From: VRUE01 sp036271315
GTDB taxonomy: Bacteria; Actinomycetota; Thermoleophilia; Solirubrobacterales; 70-9
Length of the DNA: 64,000 bases
Direction: 5' to 3'
NCBI GenBank assembly: GCA_036271315.1
Contig: DATBAV010000034.1
Span: forward strand, 27,151 to 91,150
The notes below the pieces were generated by a model, which was given only the letters and a program-made list of their open reading frames with translations, ran no database searches and was not told the origin of the DNA. The translations under genes were made by a program, and so were the position numbers. The first letter of the stretch is position 1. The number at the start of each line of letters is the position of its first letter. Of this stretch, positions 51,275 to 59,961 are shown in pieces.

Positions 51275-52304
51275 CGGCGCCGTCGTCTCCTTCCTCGGCA
51301 CCAGGGAGCGGATCGAGGCCGAGCTCGTGCCGGCCGCCGGCTATGAGATCGACTTCCTCAAGGTGCGCGGGATCGACCGCCGCAACCCGCTGCGGGCCGC
51401 TGTTGCCGTTGGCGAGGCGGTCGGTGCGGTCGGGGCCGCCCGGCGCGCCCTGCGACGCCGTGAGGCCGACGTGGTTCTCGGCGGCGGCGGTTACGTCGCC
51501 GGTCCGGCCGGCCTTGCCGCCGTGTCCACCAGGACTCCGCTGATCTTGACCGAGGCCGACAGTCATCTTGGCCTCGCCAACCGCTTGCTGGCGGGACGGG
51601 CCCGCCGCGTCTGCCTCGCCTTCCCGATCGGAGGCCGCGAGGGGGGTCCCTATCTCGTCACCGGGCGACCGGTGCCGGCGGCGATCCTGCGCGCCGATCG
51701 GGCCGAGGCCCGCCGCCGCTTCGGGATCGCGCCCGACGCGCGTTGCCTGCTGGTGATGGGCGGCAGCCAGGGCGCCCGCTCGATCAACCAGGCCGCGGTC
51801 GAGGCGTTTGCCGAGACCGGATCCGGTGGGCCTGATGCCGAGTTCCGCCGCGACTTCCACGTCCTCCACCTCAGCGGCCGCCGCGACCACGAGGACCTGG
51901 AGCGTCGACTGGGCGCGGCATCGCATGCCGAGGACTACACCTTGATCCCATACGAGCCCGACCTCGGCGACGTGCTCGCCGCCTGCGATCTGGTGCTGGC
52001 CCGCTCCGGTGGCTCGATCTTCGAGGTGGTCGCCGCCGGCCGGCCGGCAATCCTCGTTCCCTACCCATACGCCACCGCCGATCACCAGGCGGCAAACGCG
52101 GCCTGGATGAGCGAGGCGGGGGCGGCGGAGACGATCGCCGACGACGCCTTGAGCGCGTCGCTTCTCGCCGGCCACGTCTCGTCTCTCTTTGCGGATGAGG
52201 CACGCCTCGCCGCGATGTCTGCCGCTTCGGCTTCCCTGGCGAAACCTGACGCGGCGCGCAAAATTGCCGACGAGGTCCTGGCTGCGGCCGGTGGGGGAAC
52301 GTGA
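51183..52304 (+). CDS. murG: UDP-GlcNAc transferase MurG
   Basis: A 373-residue GT28 enzyme that adds GlcNAc to lipid I, making lipid II at the inner membrane face. The glycine-rich loop is VVVAAGGTAGHVVPAMAVA, with VLGGGGYVAGPAGLAA, MGGSQGARSINQ and the donor-binding ARSGGSIFEVVAAGRPAIL. GTG 51183 is chosen because AAAAGGAG lies about 11 bp upstream and the N-terminus then fits the family. This places its start inside ftsW, with a 92-bp overlap. Confidence 0.93.
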   Translation: MEKAPRVVVAAGGTAGHVVPAMAVADELRASGAVVSFLGTRERIEAELVPAAGYEIDFLKVRGIDRRNPLRAAVAVGEAVGAVGAARRALRRREADVVLGGGGYVAGPAGLAAVSTRTPLILTEADSHLGLANRLLAGRARRVCLAFPIGGREGGPYLVTGRPVPAAILRADRAEARRRFGIAPDARCLLVMGGSQGARSINQAAVEAFAETGSGGPDAEFRRDFHVLHLSGRRDHEDLERRLGAASHAEDYTLIPYEPDLGDVLAACDLVLARSGGSIFEVVAAGRPAILVPYPYATADHQAANAAWMSEAGAAETIADDALSASLLAGHVSSLFADEARLAAMSAASASLAKPDAARKIADEVLAAAGGGT

Positions 52305-53581
52305 GCGACTGGACCTCCAGACGGCTGCACTTCATCGGCATCGGCGGCGCCGGGATGAGCGGGCTGGCGCTGGTCTGCGCCGAGCTCGGCGCCACGGTCA
52401 CCGGCAGCGACCGCAGCGACTCCTCTTATATGGAGCGGCTGCGGGCGGCGGGTCTCGATCCGCTCGTCGGGCACGACGCGGCGAACCTGCCCGGGGGCGC
52501 CGAGGTGGTCGTCTCGACCGCGATCGGCACCGACAACCCGGAGCTGGCGCTGTCCCGCGAGCGCGGCATCGAGCCGATCCACCGCGGTGCCCTGCTGGCT
52601 CAGCTCTGCGCCGAGAAGCGCCTGATCGCCGTCGCCGGCACCCACGGCAAGACGACGACGACCGCGATGCTGGTCTGGGCACTGCGTCGGCTCGGCGCCG
52701 ACCCGGCCTTCTTCGTCGGCGGCGAGGTGCCTGGCTTGGGTGCGGAGCGGGCGGCCGCCAACGCCGGCTGGGGCAGCGGCGAGTGGGTTATCGCCGAGGC
52801 CGACGAGAGCGACGGCAGCTTTCTCGAGCTGAAACCGGAGATCGCCGTCGTCACCAACATCGAGATGGACCACCACAGCCGCTGGGGCTCGGTGGCCGAG
52901 CTGCGCGCCGCCTTCGACGAGTTCACATCGGGCGCGCGGGCGGTGGTGCGTCCGGAGGACTCGGACCTGGCGATCGAGCTCGCCGTGCCCGGACACCACA
53001 ACCTGCTCAACGCTCGCGCTGCCACTGCGGCTGCTGTCGCCGCCGGCTTCGAGGTCGGTGCGGTTGCCGCGGCGCTCGCCGACTTCCCGGGGGTGAAGCG
53101 CCGCCTCGAGCTCAAGGGTGCCCGCGGAGACGCGCATATATATGACGACTATGCCCACCACCCGACCGAGGTCCGGGCCGCCCTGTCCGCCCTGCGCGAA
53201 CGGGAACCCGGTCGCCTGATCGCCGTCTTCCAGCCCCACCTCTACTCGCGCACCAAGGCTTTCGGCGAGGAGTTCGGCGCGGCGCTGGCCCGGGCCGACG
53301 AAGTGGTCGTGCTCGATGTCTACCCGGCCCGCGAGCAGCCCGTCGGCGAGCTCGCTGGCGTAAGCGGCCTGCAGGTGGCGCAGGCGGCGGCCGAGCGGAT
53401 GGGGGGACGGCGGGTGCGCTGGCTGCCCGATGCGGCGAGTGCGGGGCGCGCCCTCACCGACCTCCTGGACCGCAACCAGGCGGTCGGCATAGAGGACCAG
53501 GTACTGGTCACGATCGGCGCTGGCGACGTCTTCAAGCTGGGCGAGGCCCTGGTCGAAGGCGGCGGGAAGGTGCCGCGGTGA
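52301..53581 (+). CDS. murC: UDP-MurNAc-L-alanine ligase MurC
   Basis: A 426-residue Mur ligase that adds the first residue, L-alanine. It opens RLHFIGIGGAGMSGLALVCA. The ATP loop is VAGTHGKTTTTAML, with EADESDGSFLELKPEIAVVT, and the C-terminal domain has IYDDYAHHPTEVRAAL and AVFQPHLYSRTKAF. The GTG start overlaps murG by 4 bp and the gene overlaps murB by 4 bp. Confidence 0.96.
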   Translation: MSDWTSRRLHFIGIGGAGMSGLALVCAELGATVTGSDRSDSSYMERLRAAGLDPLVGHDAANLPGGAEVVVSTAIGTDNPELALSRERGIEPIHRGALLAQLCAEKRLIAVAGTHGKTTTTAMLVWALRRLGADPAFFVGGEVPGLGAERAAANAGWGSGEWVIAEADESDGSFLELKPEIAVVTNIEMDHHSRWGSVAELRAAFDEFTSGARAVVRPEDSDLAIELAVPGHHNLLNARAATAAAVAAGFEVGAVAAALADFPGVKRRLELKGARGDAHIYDDYAHHPTEVRAALSALREREPGRLIAVFQPHLYSRTKAFGEEFGAALARADEVVVLDVYPAREQPVGELAGVSGLQVAQAAAERMGGRRVRWLPDAASAGRALTDLLDRNQAVGIEDQVLVTIGAGDVFKLGEALVEGGGKVPR

Positions 53582-54492
53582 GCCCTCGGCCGGCAGGAGT
53601 GCAAAGCGACTTCCCCCTCGCTCGGCTGACCACGGTGCGCACGGGCGGTGACGCCGATTTCTTCGCCCGGCCCGGGAACGAGGGGGAGCTGCTCGCGGTG
53701 CTTGCCTGGGCCGCGGACGAAGACCTTGCCCTGGGAGTGGTCGGCTCGGGCTCGAATCTGCTCGTCGCCGACTCGGGCTTTCGCGGGCTCGCGCTCAAGC
53801 TCGCCCGCGAGCTCGCCACGATCGAGCACGAGGACGAGGGGATGGTCTGCGGCGGCGGCGCTCGCTTTCCCTCGGCTGCGGCGAAGGCCGCTGGCTGGGG
53901 CCTCGCCGGGATCGAATTCGGGGTCAACATCCCGGGCACCGCCGGTGGGGCGGTGCGGATGAACGCCAACGCTTACGGCGGCGAGCTCGCGGAGGTGCTG
54001 GCGTGGGTCGACGTCTTCACCGCAAAGGGTCGCGAACGTCGCCAGCCGGATGCGCTCGGCTTTGCCTACCGCAGCTCCAACCTGATCGCGGGGGAGGTCG
54101 TCTCGCGCGTCGCCTTCAAGCTGCGCCCAGACGATCCGGCGGCGATTCGCGCCCGCCTGGAGGGGATGCGCGACAAGCGCCGCCAAGCGCAGCCCTCCGG
54201 AATCAAGACCTTCGGCTCGACCTTCAAGAACCCCGAGGACCCGCGGGCGGATGGGCGCAGCGCAGGTCAGCTGCTCGAGGCGGCTGGTTGTCGCGGGCTC
54301 ACCCACGGGGAAGCCCGTTTTGCCGAGAAGCACGCCAACTTCGTCGAGAACACCGGGCACGCGACGACGGCGGACGTATTGACGCTGATGGCAGAGGGGC
54401 GCCGCCGCGTGCACGAACTGACCGGCGTCGCGCTCGAGCCGGAGGTCCAGGTGCTGGGCGAGGTCGAGTGGCCCGAGGGTTGGGAGCTATGA
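53578..54492 (+). CDS. murB: UDP-N-acetylenolpyruvoylglucosamine reductase MurB
   Basis: A 304-residue FAD enzyme that reduces UDP-GlcNAc-enolpyruvate to UDP-MurNAc with NADPH. Motifs include TTVRTGGDADFFARP, the FAD loop VGSGSNLLVADSGF, IPGTAGGAVRMNANAYGGE, AYRSSNL, and GSTFKNPEDPRADGRSAGQLL with the catalytic serine region. The pattern is type II (Tyr loop reduced). GTG start, coupled by 4-bp overlaps to murC and the FtsQ-like gene. Confidence 0.95.
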   Translation: MSPRPAGVQSDFPLARLTTVRTGGDADFFARPGNEGELLAVLAWAADEDLALGVVGSGSNLLVADSGFRGLALKLARELATIEHEDEGMVCGGGARFPSAAAKAAGWGLAGIEFGVNIPGTAGGAVRMNANAYGGELAEVLAWVDVFTAKGRERRQPDALGFAYRSSNLIAGEVVSRVAFKLRPDDPAAIRARLEGMRDKRRQAQPSGIKTFGSTFKNPEDPRADGRSAGQLLEAAGCRGLTHGEARFAEKHANFVENTGHATTADVLTLMAEGRRRVHELTGVALEPEVQVLGEVEWPEGWEL

Positions 54493-55022
54493 GGTGGCTG
54501 TACAGAAGCGTGACCGTGATCCTCGCGGTGATCCTCATCGCCTTCGTCTACCAGAGTGTCTTTGGCAGCAACTCGGCGGAGCCGCACCTCGTCTCCTCCG
54601 AACCGGTGGCGACGATCGGCAGCGGTAGCGACGCCGTGGCCGTGGCCGATGACGGCACGGTCCTCAGCTGGTTGGCGCTTCCAGAAGACAGCAAGCTGCC
54701 GCAGCTGCCGCTCAGCGCGGCGCCGAAAGGACCGCGTGTCGAGGGCTCCGTACTCGAACAGGTCCATGTCCTCGCCGCGGCGCCGCCGGCCCTCCGGCCC
54801 TACGTCGCCGGCAGCCAATACGGCGAAAGCGGGGTGGAGGTCGAACTCAGCTCCGGGATCGAATTGCGCTTCGGCAGCGCCGCCGATGCGTCGCGCAAGT
54901 GGCGGGCCGCGGCGGCGGTGCTTGCCGACCCCTCGATCACCGCGCTCGATTATGTAGACCTGAGCGCGCCGGGGCGCCCGGCGGTAGGTGGCTCTGGGCA
55001 TACGCTTCCACCCATCGAATGA
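54489..55022 (+). CDS. ftsQ: FtsQ-like division protein, apparently without POTRA domain
   Basis: A 177-residue bitopic protein between murB and ftsZ, the place of ftsQ. A short N-terminus and one membrane segment (VTVILAVILIAFVYQSVFG) are followed by a region like the FtsQ beta domain: AVADDGTVLSWLALPEDSKLPQLP and GVEVELSSGIELRFGSA, then KWRAAAAVLADP and LDYVDLSAPGRPAV. The roughly 70-residue POTRA that usually follows the membrane segment is not evident. FtsQ links FtsL/DivIC to the divisome. Function is inferred from position and the beta-domain pattern. Confidence 0.75.
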   Translation: MRWLYRSVTVILAVILIAFVYQSVFGSNSAEPHLVSSEPVATIGSGSDAVAVADDGTVLSWLALPEDSKLPQLPLSAAPKGPRVEGSVLEQVHVLAAAPPALRPYVAGSQYGESGVEVELSSGIELRFGSAADASRKWRAAAAVLADPSITALDYVDLSAPGRPAVGGSGHTLPPIE

Positions 55023-55102
55023 ACCCTCGACCACAGGGTTAGGTCAGCACAACCCTCAAGTAAGGCTTGAGATATCGGCTTTGCAGGATGTCGCCCGGCG
55101 GT

Positions 55103-55131
55103 TTGACAGACCCCGTCCGATACCCTACGTT
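55103..55131 (+). promoter_or_regulatory. Probable ftsZ promoter
   Basis: TTGACA (55103-55108) and TACGTT (55126-55131) are spaced by 17 bp, a good housekeeping-type promoter. It lies about 150 bp before the ftsZ ATG. A small hairpin, AACCCT/AGGGTT, just after the ftsQ stop may separate the two transcripts. The 257-bp gap suggests separate control of ftsZ. Confidence 0.6.
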
Positions 55132-55279
55132 GAGCGCAATTTCCGCGGTTACAGCGTACCCTTGAACTCTCAAGCATTGCTGTAGCGTCGGACAGAACGA
55201 AGGCTCAACTCAACACCCAGTCCTGTTGGACCGGGACATATCCAGCCCCCACCGGGACTGGGCTTGGAGAAATCGGGAG

Positions 55280-56359
55280 ATGGAATCCACATACCTAGCG
55301 GTGATCAAGGTGGTCGGCGCCGGCGGCGGCGGTACGAATGCCGTCAGTCGCATGGTCGACGCCGGCATTCGCGGCGTCGAGTTTGTCGCCGTCAACACGG
55401 ATGCTCAGGCGCTGCAGGCGTGTGACGCAGACATCAAGCTCTCGATCGGCCAGGAGCTGACCCGTGGCCTCGGCGCCGGCGGCAACCCTGAGGTGGGTGC
55501 CGGCGCGGCGGCGGAGAGTCGCGACGAGATCAAGGAGGCGCTGAAGGGGGCCGACATGGTCTTCGTCACCGCCGGCGAGGGTGGTGGCACCGGCACCGGC
55601 TCGGCGCCGGTGATCGCCGAGATCGCCAAGGAAGAGATCGGCGCGCTCACCGTCGGCGCCGTGACCAAGCCCTTCGAGTTCGAGGGCAAACGGCGGATGC
55701 AGCAGGCGCTCGAGGGCATCGAGAAGCTGCGCAACAACGTCGACACCCTGATCATCGTCCCCAACGAGAAGCTGCTGCAGGCGGTCGAGCGGCGCACCAG
55801 CGTGCTCGAGGCCTTCCGTCAGGCCGACGACATCCTGCGCCAGGGCGTGCAGGGCATCACCGACCTGATCACGATCCCGGGCCTGATCAACCTCGACTTC
55901 GCCGACGTGCGCACGATCATGCGCGACGCCGGCTCCGCCCTGATGGGCGTCGGCTCCGCTTCCGGCGAGGCCCGTGCCCTCGACGCCGCCAAGGCGGCAA
56001 TCACCTCACCGCTGATCGAGGAGTCGATCAAGGGCGCGACCGGGATGCTGCTCAACATCACCGGTCCCGAGGACCTCGGCCTCTTCGAGGTCAACGAGGC
56101 GGCCCAGCTGGTCCAGTCCGAGGCCGACGACAACGCCAACATCATCTTCGGCTCGGTCGTCGACCAGTCGATGAAGGACGAGGTGCGGGTGACGGTCATC
56201 GCGACCGGCTTCGAGGGGTTCGAGCTGCTGGCGCGGTCGCCGCAGCGGGTGCGGCGTCGTTACGAGAGCCGGCCGCGGATCTCGGCCGAGGACACCGACA
56301 TCCGCAAACTGCGGGTCTCGGATGACGACATCGACGTGCCTGGGTTTCTCAAAGAATGA
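55280..56359 (+). CDS. ftsZ: Cell division GTPase FtsZ
   Basis: A 359-residue tubulin-like GTPase that forms the division ring. Motifs are IKVVGAGGGGTNAVSRMVDA, NTDAQAL, the GTP loop GGGTGTGSAP near residue 100, and the T7 loop NLDFADVRTIM near 203. The C-terminal peptide is DDDIDVPGFLKE, which usually binds FtsA, SepF or ZipA; no ftsA is seen, so SepF is the likely partner. ATG 55280 follows GGAG by about 10 bp. The C-terminal linker is short. Confidence 0.97.
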   Translation: MESTYLAVIKVVGAGGGGTNAVSRMVDAGIRGVEFVAVNTDAQALQACDADIKLSIGQELTRGLGAGGNPEVGAGAAAESRDEIKEALKGADMVFVTAGEGGGTGTGSAPVIAEIAKEEIGALTVGAVTKPFEFEGKRRMQQALEGIEKLRNNVDTLIIVPNEKLLQAVERRTSVLEAFRQADDILRQGVQGITDLITIPGLINLDFADVRTIMRDAGSALMGVGSASGEARALDAAKAAITSPLIEESIKGATGMLLNITGPEDLGLFEVNEAAQLVQSEADDNANIIFGSVVDQSMKDEVRVTVIATGFEGFELLARSPQRVRRRYESRPRISAEDTDIRKLRVSDDDIDVPGFLKE

Positions 56360-56371
56360 GCTGAGGGGTGG

Positions 56372-56437
56372 GGGCCGTCGTCAGGCCCTCCCGCCGCCGC
56401 TTCGCGGGAGTTCGTCGGGAGGGCCTGACGACGGCCC
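56372..56437. repeat. Coreless palindrome after ftsZ (G)
   Basis: Perfect 22-bp arms 56372-56393 and 56416-56437 enclose a 22-base loop holding CCGC-CGCTTC-GCGG. It lies between the convergent ftsZ and GNAT genes. It has the long matched arms of the dispersed elements but lacks the conserved AACTTTTTCGG core. No T-run follows. Confidence 0.75.
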
Positions 56438-56505
56438 TCGACAGCGGCAGGTCATTCGTTGAGGGTGTTCGGGCGCGTCTCGACGCCACCCTCGCTTCCC
56501 GAGCT

Positions 56506-57000
56506 TCAGAGGTCCAGCTCGTAATAGAGCATTCGGGGGCCGTCGGGGGCACCTTCGCGATTCGTTAGCCCCCGGCTCTCGTAGAGAGCTCTTGCTTCTC
56601 TGTCTGTCTCACCCGTCGTCAGCTCGAAGTGGTTGGCGCCGGCTTCGCGGGCCGCTTCGATTGATGCCTCCAGCAGGGCTCGGCCGATGCCTTTGCGGCG
56701 CTGCGCTGGGATCACGTAGAGCTCTTCCAGGTAGGCGTCGCCGGCCTTGGCCCAGAGCGAGGGGCGGAGGCGGAAGAGGGCGAAGCCCGTTGGCGGGTCA
56801 CCGGCGAGTAGGACGACGATCGACTCGTCGCTCAGCAGTTCGCCGAGGCGCTCGGTGAGCGTCGGGACACCCGGCGTGTAGTCCTCGTATTCGCTGTTGA
56901 AGTCGTGCAGGAGCTGCGCCACGGCTGCCGCGTCGCCTGTCTCGGCTCGGCGGATTGCGCTGTCGGGCGTGTCGCTCATCTCCACGGACGAGCTTGCCAC
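56506..57000 (-). CDS. GNAT-family N-acetyltransferase
   Basis: A 164-residue acetyl-CoA-dependent acetyltransferase. It begins with SAIRRAETGDAAAVAQLLHD. The acetyl-CoA-binding segment is LEELYVIPAQRRKGIGRALLEASIEAAREAG-like, with the Q/R-x-x-G-x-G/A signature RRKGIG, and ALYESRGLTN at the end. The substrate cannot be told. It is divergent from gcvT with only 24 bp between starts. Confidence 0.88.
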   Translation of the reverse strand: MASSSVEMSDTPDSAIRRAETGDAAAVAQLLHDFNSEYEDYTPGVPTLTERLGELLSDESIVVLLAGDPPTGFALFRLRPSLWAKAGDAYLEELYVIPAQRRKGIGRALLEASIEAAREAGANHFELTTGETDREARALYESRGLTNREGAPDGPRMLYYELDL

Positions 57001-57024
57001 AGCTCTTCAAATACGCTGCCGCGC

Positions 57025-58107
57025 GTGGCCGACCAAGCGCTCAGACGCACGCCCCTCTACGGGTGCCACGCCGAACTCGGCGCCAAGCTCGTTCCCTTTG
57101 CCGGCTGGGAGATGCCGGTCACCTACGAGGGGATCCGCGAGGAGCACGCGGCGGTGCGCACTCACGCCGGCATGTTCGACGTCTCGCACATGGGCGAGGT
57201 AGAGGTCGAGGGCCCCGGCGCGCTCGCCTTCCTGCAGCGCGTGCTCTCCAACGACGTGGCGAGGATCGAGATCGGCGGTGCCCAGTACTCCTGCCTCTGC
57301 AACGAGCAGGGCGGCGTGCTCGATGACCTCTTCACCTACCGGCTCGGCGGCGACCGCTACCTGATCGTCACCAACTCGGCCAACCATGACGCCGACCTCG
57401 CCTGGCTCGGTCGCTGGAGCCGCGGCTTTGACGTTTCCGTGCGCGACGTCGCCGACCGCTACGCGATGCTCGCCGTGCAGGGCCCGCACGCACGGGCGAT
57501 CCTCACCGGCGCCCTCGGCATCGCCCTGCCGGCCCGGATGCGGGTCGCGACGGCGCGGGTCGGCAACCGGCCTGCCCTCGTCTGCGGCACCGGCTACACC
57601 GGCGAGGACGGGGTCGAGGTGCTGATCGACCCCGAGATCGCGCCGGCGATCTGGGCGGAGTTGCTCGACGCGGGCGTGGTCCCCTGCGGGCTCGGCGCCC
57701 GCGACACGCTGCGGCTCGAGGTCTGTTTCCACCTGCACGGCAACGACCTGACCCCCGAGCGCAACCCGATCGAGGCAGGGCTCGGCTGGTGCTGCGCCGA
57801 GGCAACTGGCTTCATTGGTGCCGACGCCGTAGCCCGGGCGCGCCGCGAGGGCACGGCCGAGAAGCTGGTGCCGTTCAAGATCGAGGGCGCCGGCATCCCG
57901 CGCGAAGGCAACCCCGTGCTCGTCGGCGACGAGCGGGTCGGCACCGTCACCTCGGGCACCTTCTCGCCCTCGCTCGAGCTCGGCATCGGCATGGCCTACG
58001 TACGGGCCGAGCTGACGGAGCCCGGCACCGAGGTCGAGATCGACGTGCGCGGCAAGCATCGGCCCGCCCGGATAGCTTCCAAGCCCCTCTATCAGCGGAA
58101 AGGATGA
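57025..58107 (+). CDS. gcvT: Glycine cleavage system T protein (aminomethyltransferase)
   Basis: A 360-residue folate-dependent enzyme that moves the aminomethyl carbon of glycine from H protein to tetrahydrofolate. It shows LVPFAGWEMPVTYEGIREEH, FDVSHMGEVEVEGPGA, the NEQGGVLDDLFTYRL segment, CGTGYTGEDGVEVL and GARDTLRLEVCFHLHGND. GTG 57025 gives the usual start; a TACGCT hexamer at 57012-57017 just before it suggests a leaderless transcript. First gene of the gcvT-H-PA-PB cluster. No glycine riboswitch is visible. Confidence 0.96.
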   Translation: MADQALRRTPLYGCHAELGAKLVPFAGWEMPVTYEGIREEHAAVRTHAGMFDVSHMGEVEVEGPGALAFLQRVLSNDVARIEIGGAQYSCLCNEQGGVLDDLFTYRLGGDRYLIVTNSANHDADLAWLGRWSRGFDVSVRDVADRYAMLAVQGPHARAILTGALGIALPARMRVATARVGNRPALVCGTGYTGEDGVEVLIDPEIAPAIWAELLDAGVVPCGLGARDTLRLEVCFHLHGNDLTPERNPIEAGLGWCCAEATGFIGADAVARARREGTAEKLVPFKIEGAGIPREGNPVLVGDERVGTVTSGTFSPSLELGIGMAYVRAELTEPGTEVEIDVRGKHRPARIASKPLYQRKG

Positions 58108-58505
58108 ACTTGTCCGACGCGCACTATCCCGACGACTTGCTCTACCACGACCAGCACGACTGGGCGCGGCTCGACGGCGACGAGCACGCCGTCTTCGGGA
58201 TCACCTGGTACGCCCAGGACAGCCTCGGCGAGGTCGTCTTCTACGACGCGCCGGAGGTCGGCGCGACGATCTCCAAAGACTCCTCCTATGCCGAGGTCGA
58301 GTCGGTCAAGGCGGTCTCCGACGTGATTGCGCCGATGTCGGGTGAGATCGTCGAGGTCAACGATTCGCTCGAGGACACGCCCGAGAAGATCAACGAGGAC
58401 CCCTACGGCGAGGGCTGGCTGGTCAAGGTCAAGTTGACCCAGCCGGAGGAGCGCGGCGCCCTGCTCGGCCCCGACGAATACCGCAAGATGCTCGAGAACA
58501 GCTAG
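58104..58505 (+). CDS. gcvH: Glycine cleavage system H protein
   Basis: A 133-residue lipoyl carrier that shuttles the aminomethyl group between P, T and L proteins. The lipoyl-accepting Lys69 lies in YAEVESVKAVSDV. The flanking pattern HDWARLDGDEHAVFGITWYA and GSGWLVKVKL-type end (EGWLVKVKLTQPEE) is complete. ATG 58104 overlaps the gcvT stop as ATGA. Confidence 0.97.
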   Translation: MNLSDAHYPDDLLYHDQHDWARLDGDEHAVFGITWYAQDSLGEVVFYDAPEVGATISKDSSYAEVESVKAVSDVIAPMSGEIVEVNDSLEDTPEKINEDPYGEGWLVKVKLTQPEERGALLGPDEYRKMLENS

Positions 58506-58541
58506 CGCTGGCCGGCCACTCGCTTCCGTAGCCTTAGCCGG

Positions 58542-59909
58542 GTGACTCGCTACACCTCAGCCACCGACGCCGACCGCGCCGAGATGCTCGCCGCGATCGG
58601 CGCCGACTTGGTCGACGACCTCTTCGAGCAGATTCCCGAGCCGCTGCGCCTCGGCCGCCCGCTGGCGCTGCCGGAGGGGATGAGCGAGGCCGAGGTCTTC
58701 GAGCGGCTGGCGGCGCTGGCGGCGCGCAACGAGGACGCCGAAAGCCAGGTCTGTTTCGTCGGCGCGGGGATGTACGACCACTACGTGCCGGCGATCGTCG
58801 ACGCGATCACCCAGCGCTCCGAGTTCCTCACGCCTTACACGCCCTATCAGCCGGAGATCTCCCAGGGCGGGCTGCAGGTGATGTTCGAGTTCCAGACGGC
58901 GATGTCGGAGCTGACCGGCCTGCCGGTCTCCAACGCCGGCCTCTACGAGGGGCCCTCCTCGGTCGCCTCGGCCGGCTACCTGGCGATGGCGGCGACCAAG
59001 CGCAAGCGCTTCGTCGTCTCGCGCGGCCTGCATCCGCACAGCCGCGAGACCCTGGCGACCTACGCGGTCGGCTATGGCGCCGAGCTGGTCGAGGTCGAGC
59101 TGCGCGACGGCGAGACCGACGCGGAGGCGCTGGCCGCCGCCGTCGATGGCGAGACCGCGGCCGTCTTCCTGCAGAGCCCGAACTTCCTGGGCGCGGTCGA
59201 GCAGGTCGAGGCGCTCGGCGCCACGGCGAAGGAGCACGGTGCGCTGCTGGTCGTCGCCACCGACCCGATGACGCTCGGCGTGCTCAAGCCGCCCGGCGAG
59301 TGCGGTGCCGACATCGCCCTCGGCGAGGGCCAGCCGCTCGGCAACCGGCTCGACTTCGGCGGCCCCTCCTTCGGCTTCTTCTGTGCGACCGAGGAGCAGA
59401 TCCGCCGCATGCCGGGCCGGATCGCCGGCGAAACCGACGACGTCGACGGCCGCCGCGGCTTCGTCTTGGCTCTGCAGACCCGCGAGCAGCACATTCGCCG
59501 CGAGAAGGCGACCCACAACATCTGCACCGCGCAGGCGCTCAACGCGCTCGGCGCGATGGTCCACCTCGCCTGGCTCGGCCGCGAGGGCTTCCGCGAGCTG
59601 GGCGAGCTACTGGTCCGCCGCACCGCCTACGCCCGCGAGCGGCTCGCCGCGGTCGAGGGGGTCGAGCTGCTGCATACCACTCCGGTCGCGCGCGAGTTCG
59701 CCATCCGCCTCGATGCCCCGGTCGGGCCCGTGCTCGAGCACTGTGCCGAGCGCGGCATCGCTGCCGGCTACCCACTCGGCCGCGAGTACCCCGAGTACGA
59801 GGATGGCTTGCTGGTCGCGATCACCGAGCGCCGCACGAAGGCTCAGATCGACGATCTCGCCGAGGCGCTCGGGGCTGCGATCGCGGCCGAGACGGCGGTG
59901 GTCGGATGA
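58542..59909 (+). CDS. gcvPA: Glycine dehydrogenase (decarboxylating) subunit 1
   Basis: A 455-residue alpha subunit of the two-part P protein, the PLP enzyme that decarboxylates glycine and loads H protein. Typical segments are RYTSATDADRAEMLAAIG, CFVGAGMYDHYVPAIVD, TPYTPYQPEISQGGLQVMFE and EGPSSVASAGYLAM. The PLP-binding lysine is carried by subunit 2. GTG 58542 gives MTRYTSATDADR. It follows gcvH by 36 bp. Confidence 0.96.
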   Translation: MTRYTSATDADRAEMLAAIGADLVDDLFEQIPEPLRLGRPLALPEGMSEAEVFERLAALAARNEDAESQVCFVGAGMYDHYVPAIVDAITQRSEFLTPYTPYQPEISQGGLQVMFEFQTAMSELTGLPVSNAGLYEGPSSVASAGYLAMAATKRKRFVVSRGLHPHSRETLATYAVGYGAELVEVELRDGETDAEALAAAVDGETAAVFLQSPNFLGAVEQVEALGATAKEHGALLVVATDPMTLGVLKPPGECGADIALGEGQPLGNRLDFGGPSFGFFCATEEQIRRMPGRIAGETDDVDGRRGFVLALQTREQHIRREKATHNICTAQALNALGAMVHLAWLGREGFRELGELLVRRTAYARERLAAVEGVELLHTTPVAREFAIRLDAPVGPVLEHCAERGIAAGYPLGREYPEYEDGLLVAITERRTKAQIDDLAEALGAAIAAETAVVG

Positions 59910-59961
59910 AGGCGCGCCCGCCCGCGGCGGACGCGGAAGCGAGAGAGCGAGATCGCCGGTG

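Noticed and set aside
57000..57024. Glycine riboswitch before gcvT
   Set aside because: Only 24 bp separate the divergent starts and no aptamer-like sequence is present there.
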